Origin: Phycisphaerae bacterium
GTDB taxonomy: Bacteria; Planctomycetota; Phycisphaerae; Phycisphaerales; UBA1924
Length of the DNA: 64,000 nucleotides
Reading direction: 5' to 3'
NCBI GenBank assembly: GCA_030432905.1
Contig: JAUILU010000001.1
Coordinates: forward strand, 124,001-188,000
The translations under genes were made by a program, and so were the position numbers. Under the pieces are notes generated by a model. It saw only the letters and a list, made by a program, of their open reading frames with translations, searched no databases and had not been told where the DNA came from. Each line of letters starts with the position of its first letter. The first letter of the stretch is position 1. This document shows, one piece after another, positions 7,895-16,814 of this stretch.

Positions 7895-9061
7895 ATGGCG
7901 AAGAAGAAAACCACGAAGAAACCCAGCGGCAAGAAACGTACCAAGAAGTCCATCGAGGCCTCGCGCAAGAGCCGCGACGTCAAGACCGCTAAAGCGCTCG
8001 AAGGTCTCGCCGAGGGGATCGTCAAGTCCGCGCTGTCAGGGCGAGAGCCGAAGATGGATGTGCCCACTCGTTCCGCTGGCAACACGAAGTGGAACAAGAG
8101 CAAGGGCATCCTGCAAATGGGCAGCGCCGCGCAGGAACGCCAGCTTTTCAACATGGGCCAGGCCCGCAAGTTTATGCAGACGCTCCTGCACGGCCAAGGC
8201 ATCAACAAGCTCATCGACCAAGAAAAGACGCTCAGCCTTCGTGGTATGTACTACTCGGGGCTGCACACGATTCAGGGCACCAAAGAGAAGACGTTCAACG
8301 ACCAGACCGAGTCCGACGGCATCCTCGAAGACCTCGAAGTCTCGATCGGCGCGCTCCGTGAAGAACTGCACGTTTTCGCGAAGAAGCGCGGCACCATGGT
8401 TGGCAACATCACCGTCATCGACTCTGGCGACACGATCGATTGCCGAAAGATGGGCTCGGGGGGATACGCGATCCCGAGTATCTGCGAGCCCGATGTGATC
8501 CAGTTCGAGAACGTCGAGGCCGATTTTGTTCTGCATGTCGAGAAGGACACGGTCTGGCAGCGGTTCAACGAGGACAAGTTCTGGCGGACGCACAACTGCA
8601 TCCTGACCGAGGGCTCGGGACAGCCGCCGCGCGGCGTGCGGCGGATGCTCCACCGGCTCAACAAAGAGCACGGCCTGCCCATCATCTGTCTGCTCGATTG
8701 CGACCCGTGGGGGCACTACATCTACAGCGTCATCAAGCAGGGCTCGATCAGCCTCGCGTTCGAGTCAGAACGCCTCGCGATCCCGGATGCCAAGTTCCTG
8801 GGCATACGCGCCAAAGACTACGAGGCGTGCGGCCTGTCCGATGATGTCAAGATCGACCTCAACGACCGCGACAAAACCCGCGCCAAGCAGATCGCCGAGT
8901 ACCCCTGGTTCGCCGACCGCAAGCAGTGGCAAAAAGAGATCCAGACCATGCTCCGCAATGGCTTCAAGATGGAAGTCGAATCGCTGATCACTAAGGACAT
9001 CAGTTACGTCACCGAGACATACGTCCCTGAGCGACTGGCTGCTGAAGACTGGATAAGTTAA
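7895..9061 (+). CDS. top6A: DNA topoisomerase VI subunit A (Spo11-type cleavage subunit)
   Basis: A 388-residue homologue of archaeal Top6A and eukaryotic Spo11, the subunit that cuts DNA through a tyrosine. The winged-helix active site reads SLRGMYYSGLHT, with Y120 aligning to the catalytic tyrosine. The Toprim domain has its metal-binding glutamate in HVEKDTV (E216) and the DxD pair in LLDCDPWGHY (D268, D270). These catalytic residues are intact, so the enzyme should be active. The first 30 residues are lysine-rich and precede the usual fold, mirroring the basic tail of subunit B next door. It ends the two-gene operon; the next gene lies 73 bases on and looks unrelated. Confidence 0.96.
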   Translation: MAKKKTTKKPSGKKRTKKSIEASRKSRDVKTAKALEGLAEGIVKSALSGREPKMDVPTRSAGNTKWNKSKGILQMGSAAQERQLFNMGQARKFMQTLLHGQGINKLIDQEKTLSLRGMYYSGLHTIQGTKEKTFNDQTESDGILEDLEVSIGALREELHVFAKKRGTMVGNITVIDSGDTIDCRKMGSGGYAIPSICEPDVIQFENVEADFVLHVEKDTVWQRFNEDKFWRTHNCILTEGSGQPPRGVRRMLHRLNKEHGLPIICLLDCDPWGHYIYSVIKQGSISLAFESERLAIPDAKFLGIRAKDYEACGLSDDVKIDLNDRDKTRAKQIAEYPWFADRKQWQKEIQTMLRNGFKMEVESLITKDISYVTETYVPERLAAEDWIS

Positions 9062-9134
9062 AGACTGATAGTCAACAGCTGATCTGCCATATTTGTTAGA
9101 CTTGCCTCCGAGAGCAGGAATGGAGGAGGTTCCG

Positions 9135-10493
9135 ATGCGTATAGGCATGCCGTTCATCACATCTGTTGTAATCATGACAACCACGCATGCCGCGTGTTCG
9201 CAGATCATCAATCAAGACTACAAGCTGGACCACCAAATACACAACGGTTGGGCGGTGAGTCTTGGAAGAGACGTTTGTGCTGACGGCGATTTGCTGGCTG
9301 TGTCAGCAGACTACGATTCACGTACTCCGATTGAAGGCGGCGGCGTGGTGTACGTTTACGATGCCGATACCGGTCTTCGGCTCTACCGGCTTGTGCAAGA
9401 CGACACTGAAGAGCATGATGTCTTTGGAACATCGCTCGATATTGCCGATGGATTTCTTGCCGTAGGCGCACCCGGAACCAGTGAAGGTGGCTCGGTTTAC
9501 TACTACCATGCCTTATCTGGTGCATTTCTACGCAAGTTCGTTGCACACGATGCAACGCCAAGTGATCGATTCGGAAATGCGGTATCGATGGATGACGGAA
9601 TACTTGCTGTTGGTGCATACGCATATTCTGTATCAGGCATGGGTCGGGTTGGCCAGGTGTATCTATATGAAGCTGCCAGCGGAATGCTCATAGACCAGTT
9701 ATTGCCTGAGGAGGTGAGTGCCGGTGCGAACTATGGCGCTTCGCTCGATCTGCATGAGAACCTGCTTGTTGTGGGTGCTGCAAATGATGTTAATGATGAC
9801 CTTGTTGAATGTGGTGCGATTTACATTCACGATCTCGATACGAACGAGCAAGCAGTAAAGATATGTCCGCATGATGGTGTAGAGCTCGATAGGTTTGGCG
9901 CATCTGTTGCAACGGATGGCGAGGTTATTCTTGTCGGTTCGCCAAGGGACGACACGCCCGGGCTGAATACTGGTTCGGTGTACGTCTACGAAGCAGAAAC
10001 AGGCGAGTTCATAACAAAGATCAAATCAACGATCATAAACACCGATGGCTGGTTCGGCACCGACGTAGCGGTTGAGGGTAACATAGCGATCGTTGGGTCA
10101 TACGCGAATAACAGTGTTGGACTTGGCTCCGGTGCGGCTTACATGTTCGATATGCGAACGTGGGAGCAGGTTGCACAACTCCAGCCGGCGCCAACTGTGA
10201 ACAATGTGTATGAGTTTGGGTCCAGCGTGGCATTGGCAAATGGAAAGGCACTCGTCGGTGCGCCGCGGGAATTTACAATAAACAAGCAGTTCGGAGCGGC
10301 ATACGTTTTCACCTTGCCTGATCTGGAGTGCATCGCTGATGTCAACGGCGACGGGCTACTAACGCCCACTGACTTTACAGCGTGGGTTTCTGCCTTCAAT
10401 GCAGGCGCGGATGCGTGCGATCAAAACGCAGATGGCACCTGCTCGCCAACCGACTTTACAAGTTGGATAACAAACTACAACATAGGTTGTTAG
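9135..10493 (+). CDS. Secreted FG-GAP-repeat beta-propeller protein with C-terminal dockerin
   Basis: The start at 9135 has GGAGG 5-9 bases upstream and begins a signal peptide ending near THAACS. Six or seven repeats of about 50 residues follow. Each has a pattern such as D-x-FG-x-S-x-x-x-x-DG-x-L-A-VGAP, then G-x-x-YVYD-x-x-TG, typical of FG-GAP/integrin-alpha-like propellers. The C-terminus has two Ca-binding-type repeats, DVNGDGLLTPTDFTAW and DQNADGTCSPTDFTSW, ending in GC. This is the 'GC-type' dockerin found in Phycisphaerae and other planctomycetes, probably a surface-anchoring tag. The gene is visibly richer in A and T, with looser codon choice than its neighbours, which suggests transfer or relaxed selection. 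No enzyme motif is visible. Confidence 0.85.
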   Translation: MRIGMPFITSVVIMTTTHAACSQIINQDYKLDHQIHNGWAVSLGRDVCADGDLLAVSADYDSRTPIEGGGVVYVYDADTGLRLYRLVQDDTEEHDVFGTSLDIADGFLAVGAPGTSEGGSVYYYHALSGAFLRKFVAHDATPSDRFGNAVSMDDGILAVGAYAYSVSGMGRVGQVYLYEAASGMLIDQLLPEEVSAGANYGASLDLHENLLVVGAANDVNDDLVECGAIYIHDLDTNEQAVKICPHDGVELDRFGASVATDGEVILVGSPRDDTPGLNTGSVYVYEAETGEFITKIKSTIINTDGWFGTDVAVEGNIAIVGSYANNSVGLGSGAAYMFDMRTWEQVAQLQPAPTVNNVYEFGSSVALANGKALVGAPREFTINKQFGAAYVFTLPDLECIADVNGDGLLTPTDFTAWVSAFNAGADACDQNADGTCSPTDFTSWITNYNIGC

Positions 10494-10540
10494 TTTTAAA
10501 GCATTGCACTATGAGACGTAATCGTGACAAGATGTTCGTA

Positions 10541-10711
10541 TCAGGTGCCTCTGCCGATCAAAAAATACAAGATCATCCCAACTACAGGCAGGAACAGAAC
10601 AAGCAATGTCCAGAGAAGCTTCCAACTGGCGGGCTTTCCTGCGCCCAAAATACTGACAATCGCGATAATATCGAGGATGAGTACGACGAGTCCGATGATG
10701 CCATATTCCAC
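10541..10711 (-). CDS. Small membrane protein with PLD-nuclease N-terminal (PLDc_N) domain
   Basis: A 56-residue protein made of two transmembrane helices (GIIGLVVLILDIIAIVSIL and LLWTLLVLFLPVVGMILYFLIG). A short loop with the conserved K-x-x-W separates them. This is the PLDc_N family, found alone or before cardiolipin-synthase-type domains; the single-domain form has no known enzyme activity. The reading frame is open up to 10747, but the GTG at 10709-10711 has AAGGAG 6 bases upstream and is the better start. It converges on the dockerin gene. Confidence 0.8.
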   Translation of the reverse strand: MEYGIIGLVVLILDIIAIVSILGAGKPASWKLLWTLLVLFLPVVGMILYFLIGRGT

Positions 10712-10813
10712 GAGAATCTCCTTTGTGAGTTCCGCAGAGTATGGCACATTGGCATTGCGTCAGTATGAAACGCACTGTTGACAATACTTAATCTTGATTG
10801 TCGGTGATCGAGA

Positions 10814-10827
10814 ACCCTAAGTAGGGT
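10814..10827 (-). terminator. Hairpin after the prolyl oligopeptidase gene
   Basis: ACCCT-AAGT-AGGGT lies 2 bases past the oligopeptidase stop codon on the minus strand. The stem is short and no T-tract follows, so a terminator role is uncertain. Confidence 0.35.
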
Positions 10828-10829
10828 GC

Positions 10830-13022
10830 TTACTCACTCGTTACCCCAAGCTGCCTCATCATAAAGATACGCCGGTCGGCGATGTCCCGCACGCGCTGGT
10901 CGAGGCTCTTACCCCCGCCGTGGCCCGCTTCGCGGTCGACCCAGAGGACGACGGGTTTCTCTGACGGGCTCGACGCGGTGCTCGCTTGGAGCAGGGCAGC
11001 CATCTTGCGGGCGTGCAGCGGGTGGACGCGGGTGTCGTTCTCGCCGGCGGTCAGGAACACCGCGGGGTACTCGACGCCCTTCTGGATGTTGTGGTAAGGC
11101 GAGTACGAGAGCAGCGTCTCGAATTGCTCTGGGTTCTCGGCTGAGCCGTACTCGGGGACCCAGTAGCGGGCCATGAGGAAGTCCTGGTAGCGGAGCATGT
11201 CCAGCAGCGGCACGTGGCACTCGACCGCGGCGAAGAGGTCGGGTCTCTGAGCGGTCATCGCGCCTGTCAGGAGCCCACCGTTGGATCCGCCCGCGACGCC
11301 GAGGCGTTTGGGGTTGGTGTACTTGTTGTCGATCAGGTACTCGGCCGCGGCGATGCAGTCGTCGAATACGTTCTGCTTGTTCTCCATCCGCCCCGCTTCG
11401 TGCCACTCGGCGCCGTACTCACCGCCGCCGCGCAGATTGGCGATGGCGTACACACCGCCTGCCTCGAACCACGGGAACATGGTCGAGCTGAACGATGGTG
11501 TGAGGCTGACGTTGAACCCGCCGTAGCCGTAGAGGATGGTCGGGTTGTCGCCGTTGAGTTCGAGGTCCTTGGGGTGGACGATGAACATGCTGACGGGCGT
11601 TCCGTCTTTGGATTCGTACCAGACTTGCTTGACAACGATCGACTCGGGATCGACGGGGATGTCTGGCCTTGCCCACAGATCAGGCTCGGCGTCGGCTTGC
11701 GCGAGATCGATGTGGTAGATGCTCGTCGGTGTGTTGTAGCTGGTAAAGGTCAGGAACGCTTCGGTGCGGTCGTCGCTGGTCGAGAGACTCGCGGTTCCGA
11801 TGCCGGGCAGTTCGAGCTCGCCGATTGCTTTGCCGTCCATCTCGTAGAGCGAGATCCGGGTCTGTGCCGACTCGAGGTAGTTGGCGGTGATCAGCCCGTC
11901 GGCGAAGCCCGTGCTTCGGAGCACGAGGTTCGGATCCTCGGGGATGACATCAACCCAGTTGTCGTACGCTGAGTTGTTCATGTCAATCGCGACAACCCTG
12001 CCGTTGGGCGCGCCCATCGTGGTCTGCATGTAGAGCGTGTCGCCGTCGAAATCAGCCGACCCAGGCCGGCCTTCCATGCCGAACGCGACGGATTGCAGGT
12101 CGAGCTCGCCCGTGTTGTACCAGTGCTCGAGGTCAGCGGACCAGAGATCCACGCCGCTCGTGCCTGTCCAGTATCCGACGAGGATCCACTTGCCATCCTC
12201 GGAGACCATGCTCCAAGGGCCCCACGTGGTCGCGAGCTCGGCGAGGCGTTCTTCGGACAGGTTCATGTCGCCGTAGAAGGTGGAAAGGTCGCGTTGACGG
12301 AACAGAGTGCGGTCCTGCCGGTGGTGCGTGCCGAGCTTGTGGAATCGGTCAACGCCCGAGTACGCATCATCAAGATCTTCGAGCGCCGAGTAGTAGAAGC
12401 CGGAGGAGTCGGGAAGCCACCGGCCGAAGTTGACCTTGCCGGGAATCTCCTCAGCGAGCCACTCACCCGATTCGACATCCATGACGTAGAGCGTCGAGTT
12501 CTCGTCGCCCGCGTAGTACATGCCGAACGCCATGAGCGAGCCATCGGGGTTTGGGGCGGTCCATGAAACCGTGGTTAGCCCGCTCTCATCGATTTGTTCC
12601 GGGTCGAGGAGCACTCGTTCTTCGCCTTCGAGTCCCTTGCGGACCTTGACGATCGACTGGGGCTGATCGCCCTCGCGTGTGCGGTAGAAATACATGTCGC
12701 CGTACATCGAAGGCGCCGAGATCGAGGGGATCTCAAGAAGCTCACGCAGTCTTGCTTCGAGCTTATCTCGGCCCGGGATGTTGTCGAGGACTTCGCGTGT
12801 GTAGTCGTTCTGGGCTTCGGTCCACTCGGCGAGCTCTTCGGTCATGTTGCCGGTGTCGTCGCCCTCAAGCCAGCGGTAGTCGTCTTGGATCTCAAGTCCC
12901 TGCACCTCATCAACGACGGTGCGCACCTCGGTCACGGGTGGATCGCCCGGCTGACCGGCGGCTAGGCCTGCAAAGGCGATGACTGCAACAAGCGGCGAGG
13001 CGATCAACGAATGCTGGCGCAT
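10830..13022 (-). CDS. Prolyl oligopeptidase family serine peptidase (S9A), exported
   Basis: A 730-residue S9A peptidase that cleaves short peptides, usually after proline. An N-terminal signal peptide (LIASPLVAVIAFAGLAAGQ) predicts export. The first two thirds form the seven-bladed propeller that screens substrate size (YRWLEGDD near the start is a family hallmark). The C-terminal alpha/beta-hydrolase domain has the full triad: S580 in AGGSNGGLL, D663 in AGENDTRVHP and H701 in REAGHGGGK. The spacing matches known prolyl oligopeptidases. It lies 80 bases downstream of the ABC ATPase gene on the same strand, followed by only a weak hairpin. Confidence 0.95.
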   Translation of the reverse strand: MRQHSLIASPLVAVIAFAGLAAGQPGDPPVTEVRTVVDEVQGLEIQDDYRWLEGDDTGNMTEELAEWTEAQNDYTREVLDNIPGRDKLEARLRELLEIPSISAPSMYGDMYFYRTREGDQPQSIVKVRKGLEGEERVLLDPEQIDESGLTTVSWTAPNPDGSLMAFGMYYAGDENSTLYVMDVESGEWLAEEIPGKVNFGRWLPDSSGFYYSALEDLDDAYSGVDRFHKLGTHHRQDRTLFRQRDLSTFYGDMNLSEERLAELATTWGPWSMVSEDGKWILVGYWTGTSGVDLWSADLEHWYNTGELDLQSVAFGMEGRPGSADFDGDTLYMQTTMGAPNGRVVAIDMNNSAYDNWVDVIPEDPNLVLRSTGFADGLITANYLESAQTRISLYEMDGKAIGELELPGIGTASLSTSDDRTEAFLTFTSYNTPTSIYHIDLAQADAEPDLWARPDIPVDPESIVVKQVWYESKDGTPVSMFIVHPKDLELNGDNPTILYGYGGFNVSLTPSFSSTMFPWFEAGGVYAIANLRGGGEYGAEWHEAGRMENKQNVFDDCIAAAEYLIDNKYTNPKRLGVAGGSNGGLLTGAMTAQRPDLFAAVECHVPLLDMLRYQDFLMARYWVPEYGSAENPEQFETLLSYSPYHNIQKGVEYPAVFLTAGENDTRVHPLHARKMAALLQASTASSPSEKPVVLWVDREAGHGGGKSLDQRVRDIADRRIFMMRQLGVTSE

Positions 13023-13102
13023 GAGATAACTCCTGACTCGGCTGCTAGCCGGGACAAGATGGTACCACCAAATCAGCTCTGGGATTCACCCGCTGGCGGC
13101 TA

Positions 13103-14074
13103 CTACTGAACGATGCCCTGCGTGAGCCGCATAAACGCGGTTTCTAGGTTGACGGGCTCTTCAGTGAACCCGTTGATGCGGTAGCCCGCGTTGATGAGCA
13201 CGCTCGGGATATCGCTCGGGCTTGTGGCGGCGGCATCGTCGAACGTCAACTCGATGACCTTGCCGTCGCCGGTCGACTCGGCCTCGCCAGACTCTGCGTT
13301 TCGCAGCGTCACCTTCTGGATGCCGTTGATCTTGGTGAGCATCTCCGCCGCTGCTCTCGTCCGGTCTGCGAGCAGGATATGGAACGTCCGCCCCACTTTG
13401 GCCTTGCGGATCGCCTCGTTGACGTCGCCGCTGAACAGCAGCTTGCCGCGCTCGATGATCCCGACGTGGTTGCACAGCTCAGCCAATTCATGCAGGATGT
13501 GCGAGCTGATCAGGATCGTCTTGCCCATTCTGCGAAGTTCTTTGAGCAGTTCTCTGATCTCGATCCGTGCGCGTGGGTCGAGGCCGCTGGCGGGTTCGTC
13601 CATCAGGAGGACTTTGGGGTCGTGGAGCAGAACTCGTGCGATCGAGAGACGTTGCTGCATCCCTCGGCTAAGTCCATTGACTTCTGCGGTTGCCTTGTAC
13701 GTCAAGTCCGTCAGTTCGAGCACATCGAGCACAACCTTCCTGCGGTTGTCACCCGAGATGTTGTACGCGGACGCAAAGAATTCGAGGTATTCCTGGACAA
13801 CCATGTCCTCGTAGGCGCCCATGAAGTCGGGCACATACCCGATGCGTGGCCTGATGTCGCGGTTCTGGTAGCCGATGGTCAATCCGTTGACGTTGGCCTG
13901 TCCGCTGGTCGGCTTGAGCAGTGTCGCGAGAATCTTGATCGTGGTGGTTTTGCCCGCACCGTTCGGCCCGATGAACCCGAAGCAGGAGCCTTCCTCGATT
14001 GTGAGGTTGAGGTTGTCGAGCGCGACAAGGTCGCCGTAGCGTTTGGTCAGGTTGATGGTTTCGATCATCGCCAT
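13103..14074 (-). CDS. ABC transporter ATP-binding protein (ABC-2 type)
   Basis: A 323-residue ABC ATPase. The motifs are Walker A GPNGAGKTTT near residue 37, the signature LSRGMQQRLS, Walker B KVLLMDEPASGLDP and the switch histidine in LISSHILHEL. The sequence is of the class that drives ABC-2-type exporters (YhaQ/GldA/CcmA-like), with a C-terminal extension of about 90 residues after the ATPase core. It follows an 869-frame membrane protein gene by 3 bases, so the two are co-translated. No typical six-helix ABC-2 permease is found beside it. The substrate is unknown. Confidence 0.92.
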   Translation of the reverse strand: MAMIETINLTKRYGDLVALDNLNLTIEEGSCFGFIGPNGAGKTTTIKILATLLKPTSGQANVNGLTIGYQNRDIRPRIGYVPDFMGAYEDMVVQEYLEFFASAYNISGDNRRKVVLDVLELTDLTYKATAEVNGLSRGMQQRLSIARVLLHDPKVLLMDEPASGLDPRARIEIRELLKELRRMGKTILISSHILHELAELCNHVGIIERGKLLFSGDVNEAIRKAKVGRTFHILLADRTRAAAEMLTKINGIQKVTLRNAESGEAESTGDGKVIELTFDDAAATSPSDIPSVLINAGYRINGFTEEPVNLETAFMRLTQGIVQ

Positions 14075-14077
14075 GGT

Positions 14078-16522
14078 TTAGCCGTTCCCCTCGGACCCAT
14101 CGGGTGTCGTGCTTTCGGTTGGTTGCAGACCGGTTCCAAACGTCGTCCAATCTGGCGTGTTCTCGCGGAGCGGATAGACCCAGCGGACGACGACCTTGCC
14201 CGACCAGTCGACCTCGTCCCAGCCGCCGTTGCGTTTGATGCTGACGGGCAGCGGGTTCATCGCGTCATCGCCGGCCTGGATATCCACGATTCCCAGCACC
14301 ATCACGCAGGGCTGGCTGATCCATCTGCCGAGATCAAGGCCGTGCGTGCTCCGGCGCACGCCCGCACCCTTCTCGCCGCGATCACTCGGGTTTGGCGGGC
14401 TGAGCTGCGATACGAAGGCGGATGCGACGAGGCGTTCGTTTGCCGATCCGCGCGTAAACGTTGCAGATAACTCACTGCCGCGGGCCCTGCTCAGAAGATC
14501 GTCGAAGTATGTTGAAGCGTTTGTCCGCTGATCAGCACTCGCCGCGGCTAGCTCAGCAAGGTTCTTGGCGTGCTCGATACCCGGTTGCCAGTTGCTGCCT
14601 CCGGGGAGCTTGTACGCGTTGTAGAGAGACACTTCGGAAGCACCCGTCTGCGTCCCGATGCTCCGCTGTTCTTTGACCACGATAATGACAACGTCGTGGA
14701 TGTTGCCTGGCAGGTTGTGCACAAGCGAACCCGAGATGTTTCCGTTGCCATCGAGCCTGAGCTGGCCAGGTCCGCCGCTCTCGGTCACCGCGTCGAACAT
14801 CGGCCATCGCTCGGGACCGGTCCAATCGAGTCTGAAACGCTTCTCAGTCGCCCGCGCCGGGAAACGCATCAGATTCGGATCACGAGCCGAGACCGGGTAC
14901 GCGCGCGCATCCGGGAACGATGCGGAGGCGAGCACCGCGTTGAATTGTTCGGTCCAGTGTGTGACCGAATCGTGAAACCCGGCGAAGTCGTTGTCAGGCT
15001 CGCCCACCTGAACAGACGCGTCGGCGTACCCGGGGAAGAAGATGCTCGCGAACGACCGCGCCCGCTGGATAGTGCTGCCCTCAACCGCATCCAGAAACAC
15101 GACCTGTTGCAGGTTTGCGGTGCGCGGCCTGAGGATCGATACGCCGCCCCAGCCAACGAGTGTGAACAGCCCGATCGCCGCTACAAAGGCGAGCCACGTG
15201 TGCTTCTTGAGCCCGAAGTTCTTGAGGATCGCGTACCCGAGCGGCCCGCCGATCGCCCAATAGACCGCAAACAACGCAAAGCCAAGCAAGAGAGCCAGAC
15301 CGGCGCTGCCGCTGGATGAGATGCTCGTCGCGATCTCGCTGTCAAAGGAGCGGAGTTCCCGGCTTGTGCTGAAGATCGAGTTGTTGGGGTTGGTGTCGAT
15401 CGGCTTGCCGCGCTTGCCGAGCACGCGGTGCCAGAAGGCATCCATCGCGGGCAGCCCTCGGTCTGCGAGGTTCCGGTTGGTGATGTCGATGCCGATGAGG
15501 GTGACCATCCCGAGGTCAACGTTTCGACGCGACACCACCGTATGGCCCACGGCATCGCGAAGGATGGCAACCGCTTCGTGCGGCTCTGCGCTCGCGTTGG
15601 CGACGAGATCCTTAATCACCAGCGAATCCGGCATCGTGATGTTCGGATCATGCGTGAGAAGCGCACGAACAGTAGATTCGCCCGAAGAAAGCTGCTCGGG
15701 TGACACATCGGGCAGCAGCGATGCCAGCGCGTTGCGATCGGTATCGAACCATACCAACCCGGTCGGGGGCAAGCACACGACTAGGTGGCCGCCCTTGCGG
15801 ACCCACTCGATGAGCGCCTCGCTTCTGCTGAGCGTGAGGTTCGACGGGTCAGCGGTGCTCCAGATGATTGTCTCGAACTGCATCAGCCCCGTCGATCGAT
15901 CAGGCAGATCGTTCGGACGGATGTCGTTGGCGAAGAGCGTGATCTCGTTGCCGTTGGGCAGGTGCAGCGTGCCCGAGTTGCCGGTGCCGTTGGCAGTCCT
16001 GCTGTAGTCGGCTAGCCCGCCAAGCCGCCTGCCGATGACGAGTCCGGTCGCGATCTCCGCAGGGATCAGATCCTTCTGGCCGCCGATTTCCATGCGAGTG
16101 AGGAGCTGACCACGTTTGTACGACACGCCGGTTCGTTCACTCGTCGCGGCGTCGAGGTCCTCGGCTTCGTACACCGAAACGATAAATTTGCCCCGGATGC
16201 TGTGCGTGCCGGGGATCCAGAGGTACAGCCAAGTGCGCTGCAAGACTCCGGGGTTGCTCGTGACGGTCCGTTGGTGCAGCGGGCTGTCGCCGTCGGAGTC
16301 GATGCCCTCAATCTGAATTATCAGCTCGCGCTGCGAATCGTGCGTGTCCTCAAACTCGATCTCGATGCCGGCCCAATCACCGATCCTTGCCAGACCTCCA
16401 ACGCCCATTGAGCTGGCAGAGATCCTGACAGGGTCGCTTGAAATCGGAGCATCCTGAGCCGATGTGGTCAGGCCAGTCATCAGGGCGAGCAAACACAGGA
16501 TGAGGCAACGCAGGTACGGCAT
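14078..16522 (-). CDS. Large exported membrane protein partnered with an ABC ATPase
   Basis: I chose the ATG at 16520-16522 because it starts a clean signal peptide (MPYLRCLILCLLALMTGLTTSAQ); the frame stays open upstream to 16687 without a better start. The protein then has about 815 residues. A large N-terminal soluble domain includes a segment resembling a type-1 glutamine-amidotransferase-like fold (EWVRKGGHLVVCLPPTG). Two or three membrane helices lie in the middle (SAGLALLLGFALFAVYWAIGG, LAFVAAIGLFTLVGWGG) and a second soluble domain follows. Such proteins are often paired with ABC-2 systems in planctomycetes, as GldG is with GldA. The function is unproven, but the 3-base gap to the ATPase gene argues for a joint complex. 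Confidence 0.7.
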   Translation of the reverse strand: MPYLRCLILCLLALMTGLTTSAQDAPISSDPVRISASSMGVGGLARIGDWAGIEIEFEDTHDSQRELIIQIEGIDSDGDSPLHQRTVTSNPGVLQRTWLYLWIPGTHSIRGKFIVSVYEAEDLDAATSERTGVSYKRGQLLTRMEIGGQKDLIPAEIATGLVIGRRLGGLADYSRTANGTGNSGTLHLPNGNEITLFANDIRPNDLPDRSTGLMQFETIIWSTADPSNLTLSRSEALIEWVRKGGHLVVCLPPTGLVWFDTDRNALASLLPDVSPEQLSSGESTVRALLTHDPNITMPDSLVIKDLVANASAEPHEAVAILRDAVGHTVVSRRNVDLGMVTLIGIDITNRNLADRGLPAMDAFWHRVLGKRGKPIDTNPNNSIFSTSRELRSFDSEIATSISSSGSAGLALLLGFALFAVYWAIGGPLGYAILKNFGLKKHTWLAFVAAIGLFTLVGWGGVSILRPRTANLQQVVFLDAVEGSTIQRARSFASIFFPGYADASVQVGEPDNDFAGFHDSVTHWTEQFNAVLASASFPDARAYPVSARDPNLMRFPARATEKRFRLDWTGPERWPMFDAVTESGGPGQLRLDGNGNISGSLVHNLPGNIHDVVIIVVKEQRSIGTQTGASEVSLYNAYKLPGGSNWQPGIEHAKNLAELAAASADQRTNASTYFDDLLSRARGSELSATFTRGSANERLVASAFVSQLSPPNPSDRGEKGAGVRRSTHGLDLGRWISQPCVMVLGIVDIQAGDDAMNPLPVSIKRNGGWDEVDWSGKVVVRWVYPLRENTPDWTTFGTGLQPTESTTPDGSEGNG

Positions 16523-16601
16523 CAGGCGGATTCTATAGTCTTCGGCCCCGCTTTGGGGAGTCGGACCAAAGTCTGAACTCATAGAAGCCGATCTGGGCCT
16601 C

Positions 16602-16814
16602 ATGGATCTGATTCCTGTGAATTTCGTGATCGGACTGGTCATTGCCTCGGCATGTCTTTCGCTCCTGCGTTGTCTGTCAAAGGACATCGAGCACGCTCAC
16701 GCCGTCACAGATCTGACGAACGAGGTCACCCGCTTGCGAGCGAACTATCTTGCCAAACTCCGCGGCGAGGAAGAGCCGGGCGAGGTCATCATCCTCGACG
16801 AAGACAACCCCTAA
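16602..16814 (+). CDS. Small membrane protein with a coiled-coil tail, 70 aa
   Basis: A single N-terminal transmembrane helix (PVNFVIGLVIASACLSLL) is followed by a heptad-like helix (HAVTDLTNEVTRLRANYLAKLRG) and an acidic end. Codon choice is strongly GC3-biased as in neighbouring genes, which supports real coding. It is divergent from the large ABC-partner gene (gap of about 80 bases) and its stop overlaps the stop of the convergent dipeptidase gene by 4 bases. I do not recognise a family. The topology resembles small scaffold or divisome-type proteins, but that is only shape. Confidence 0.6.
   Translation: MDLIPVNFVIGLVIASACLSLLRCLSKDIEHAHAVTDLTNEVTRLRANYLAKLRGEEEPGEVIILDEDNP

Noticed and set aside
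5954-9061. Reading the Topo VI pair as a recently acquired plasmid or defence element
   Set aside because: Base composition and codon choice match the neighbours, no mobile gene is near, and both subunits look complete and housekeeping-like.
13379-14470. Open frame of 363 codons on the plus strand opposite the ABC ATPase
   Set aside because: Antisense to a protein with intact Walker A, signature and Walker B motifs; no independent support.
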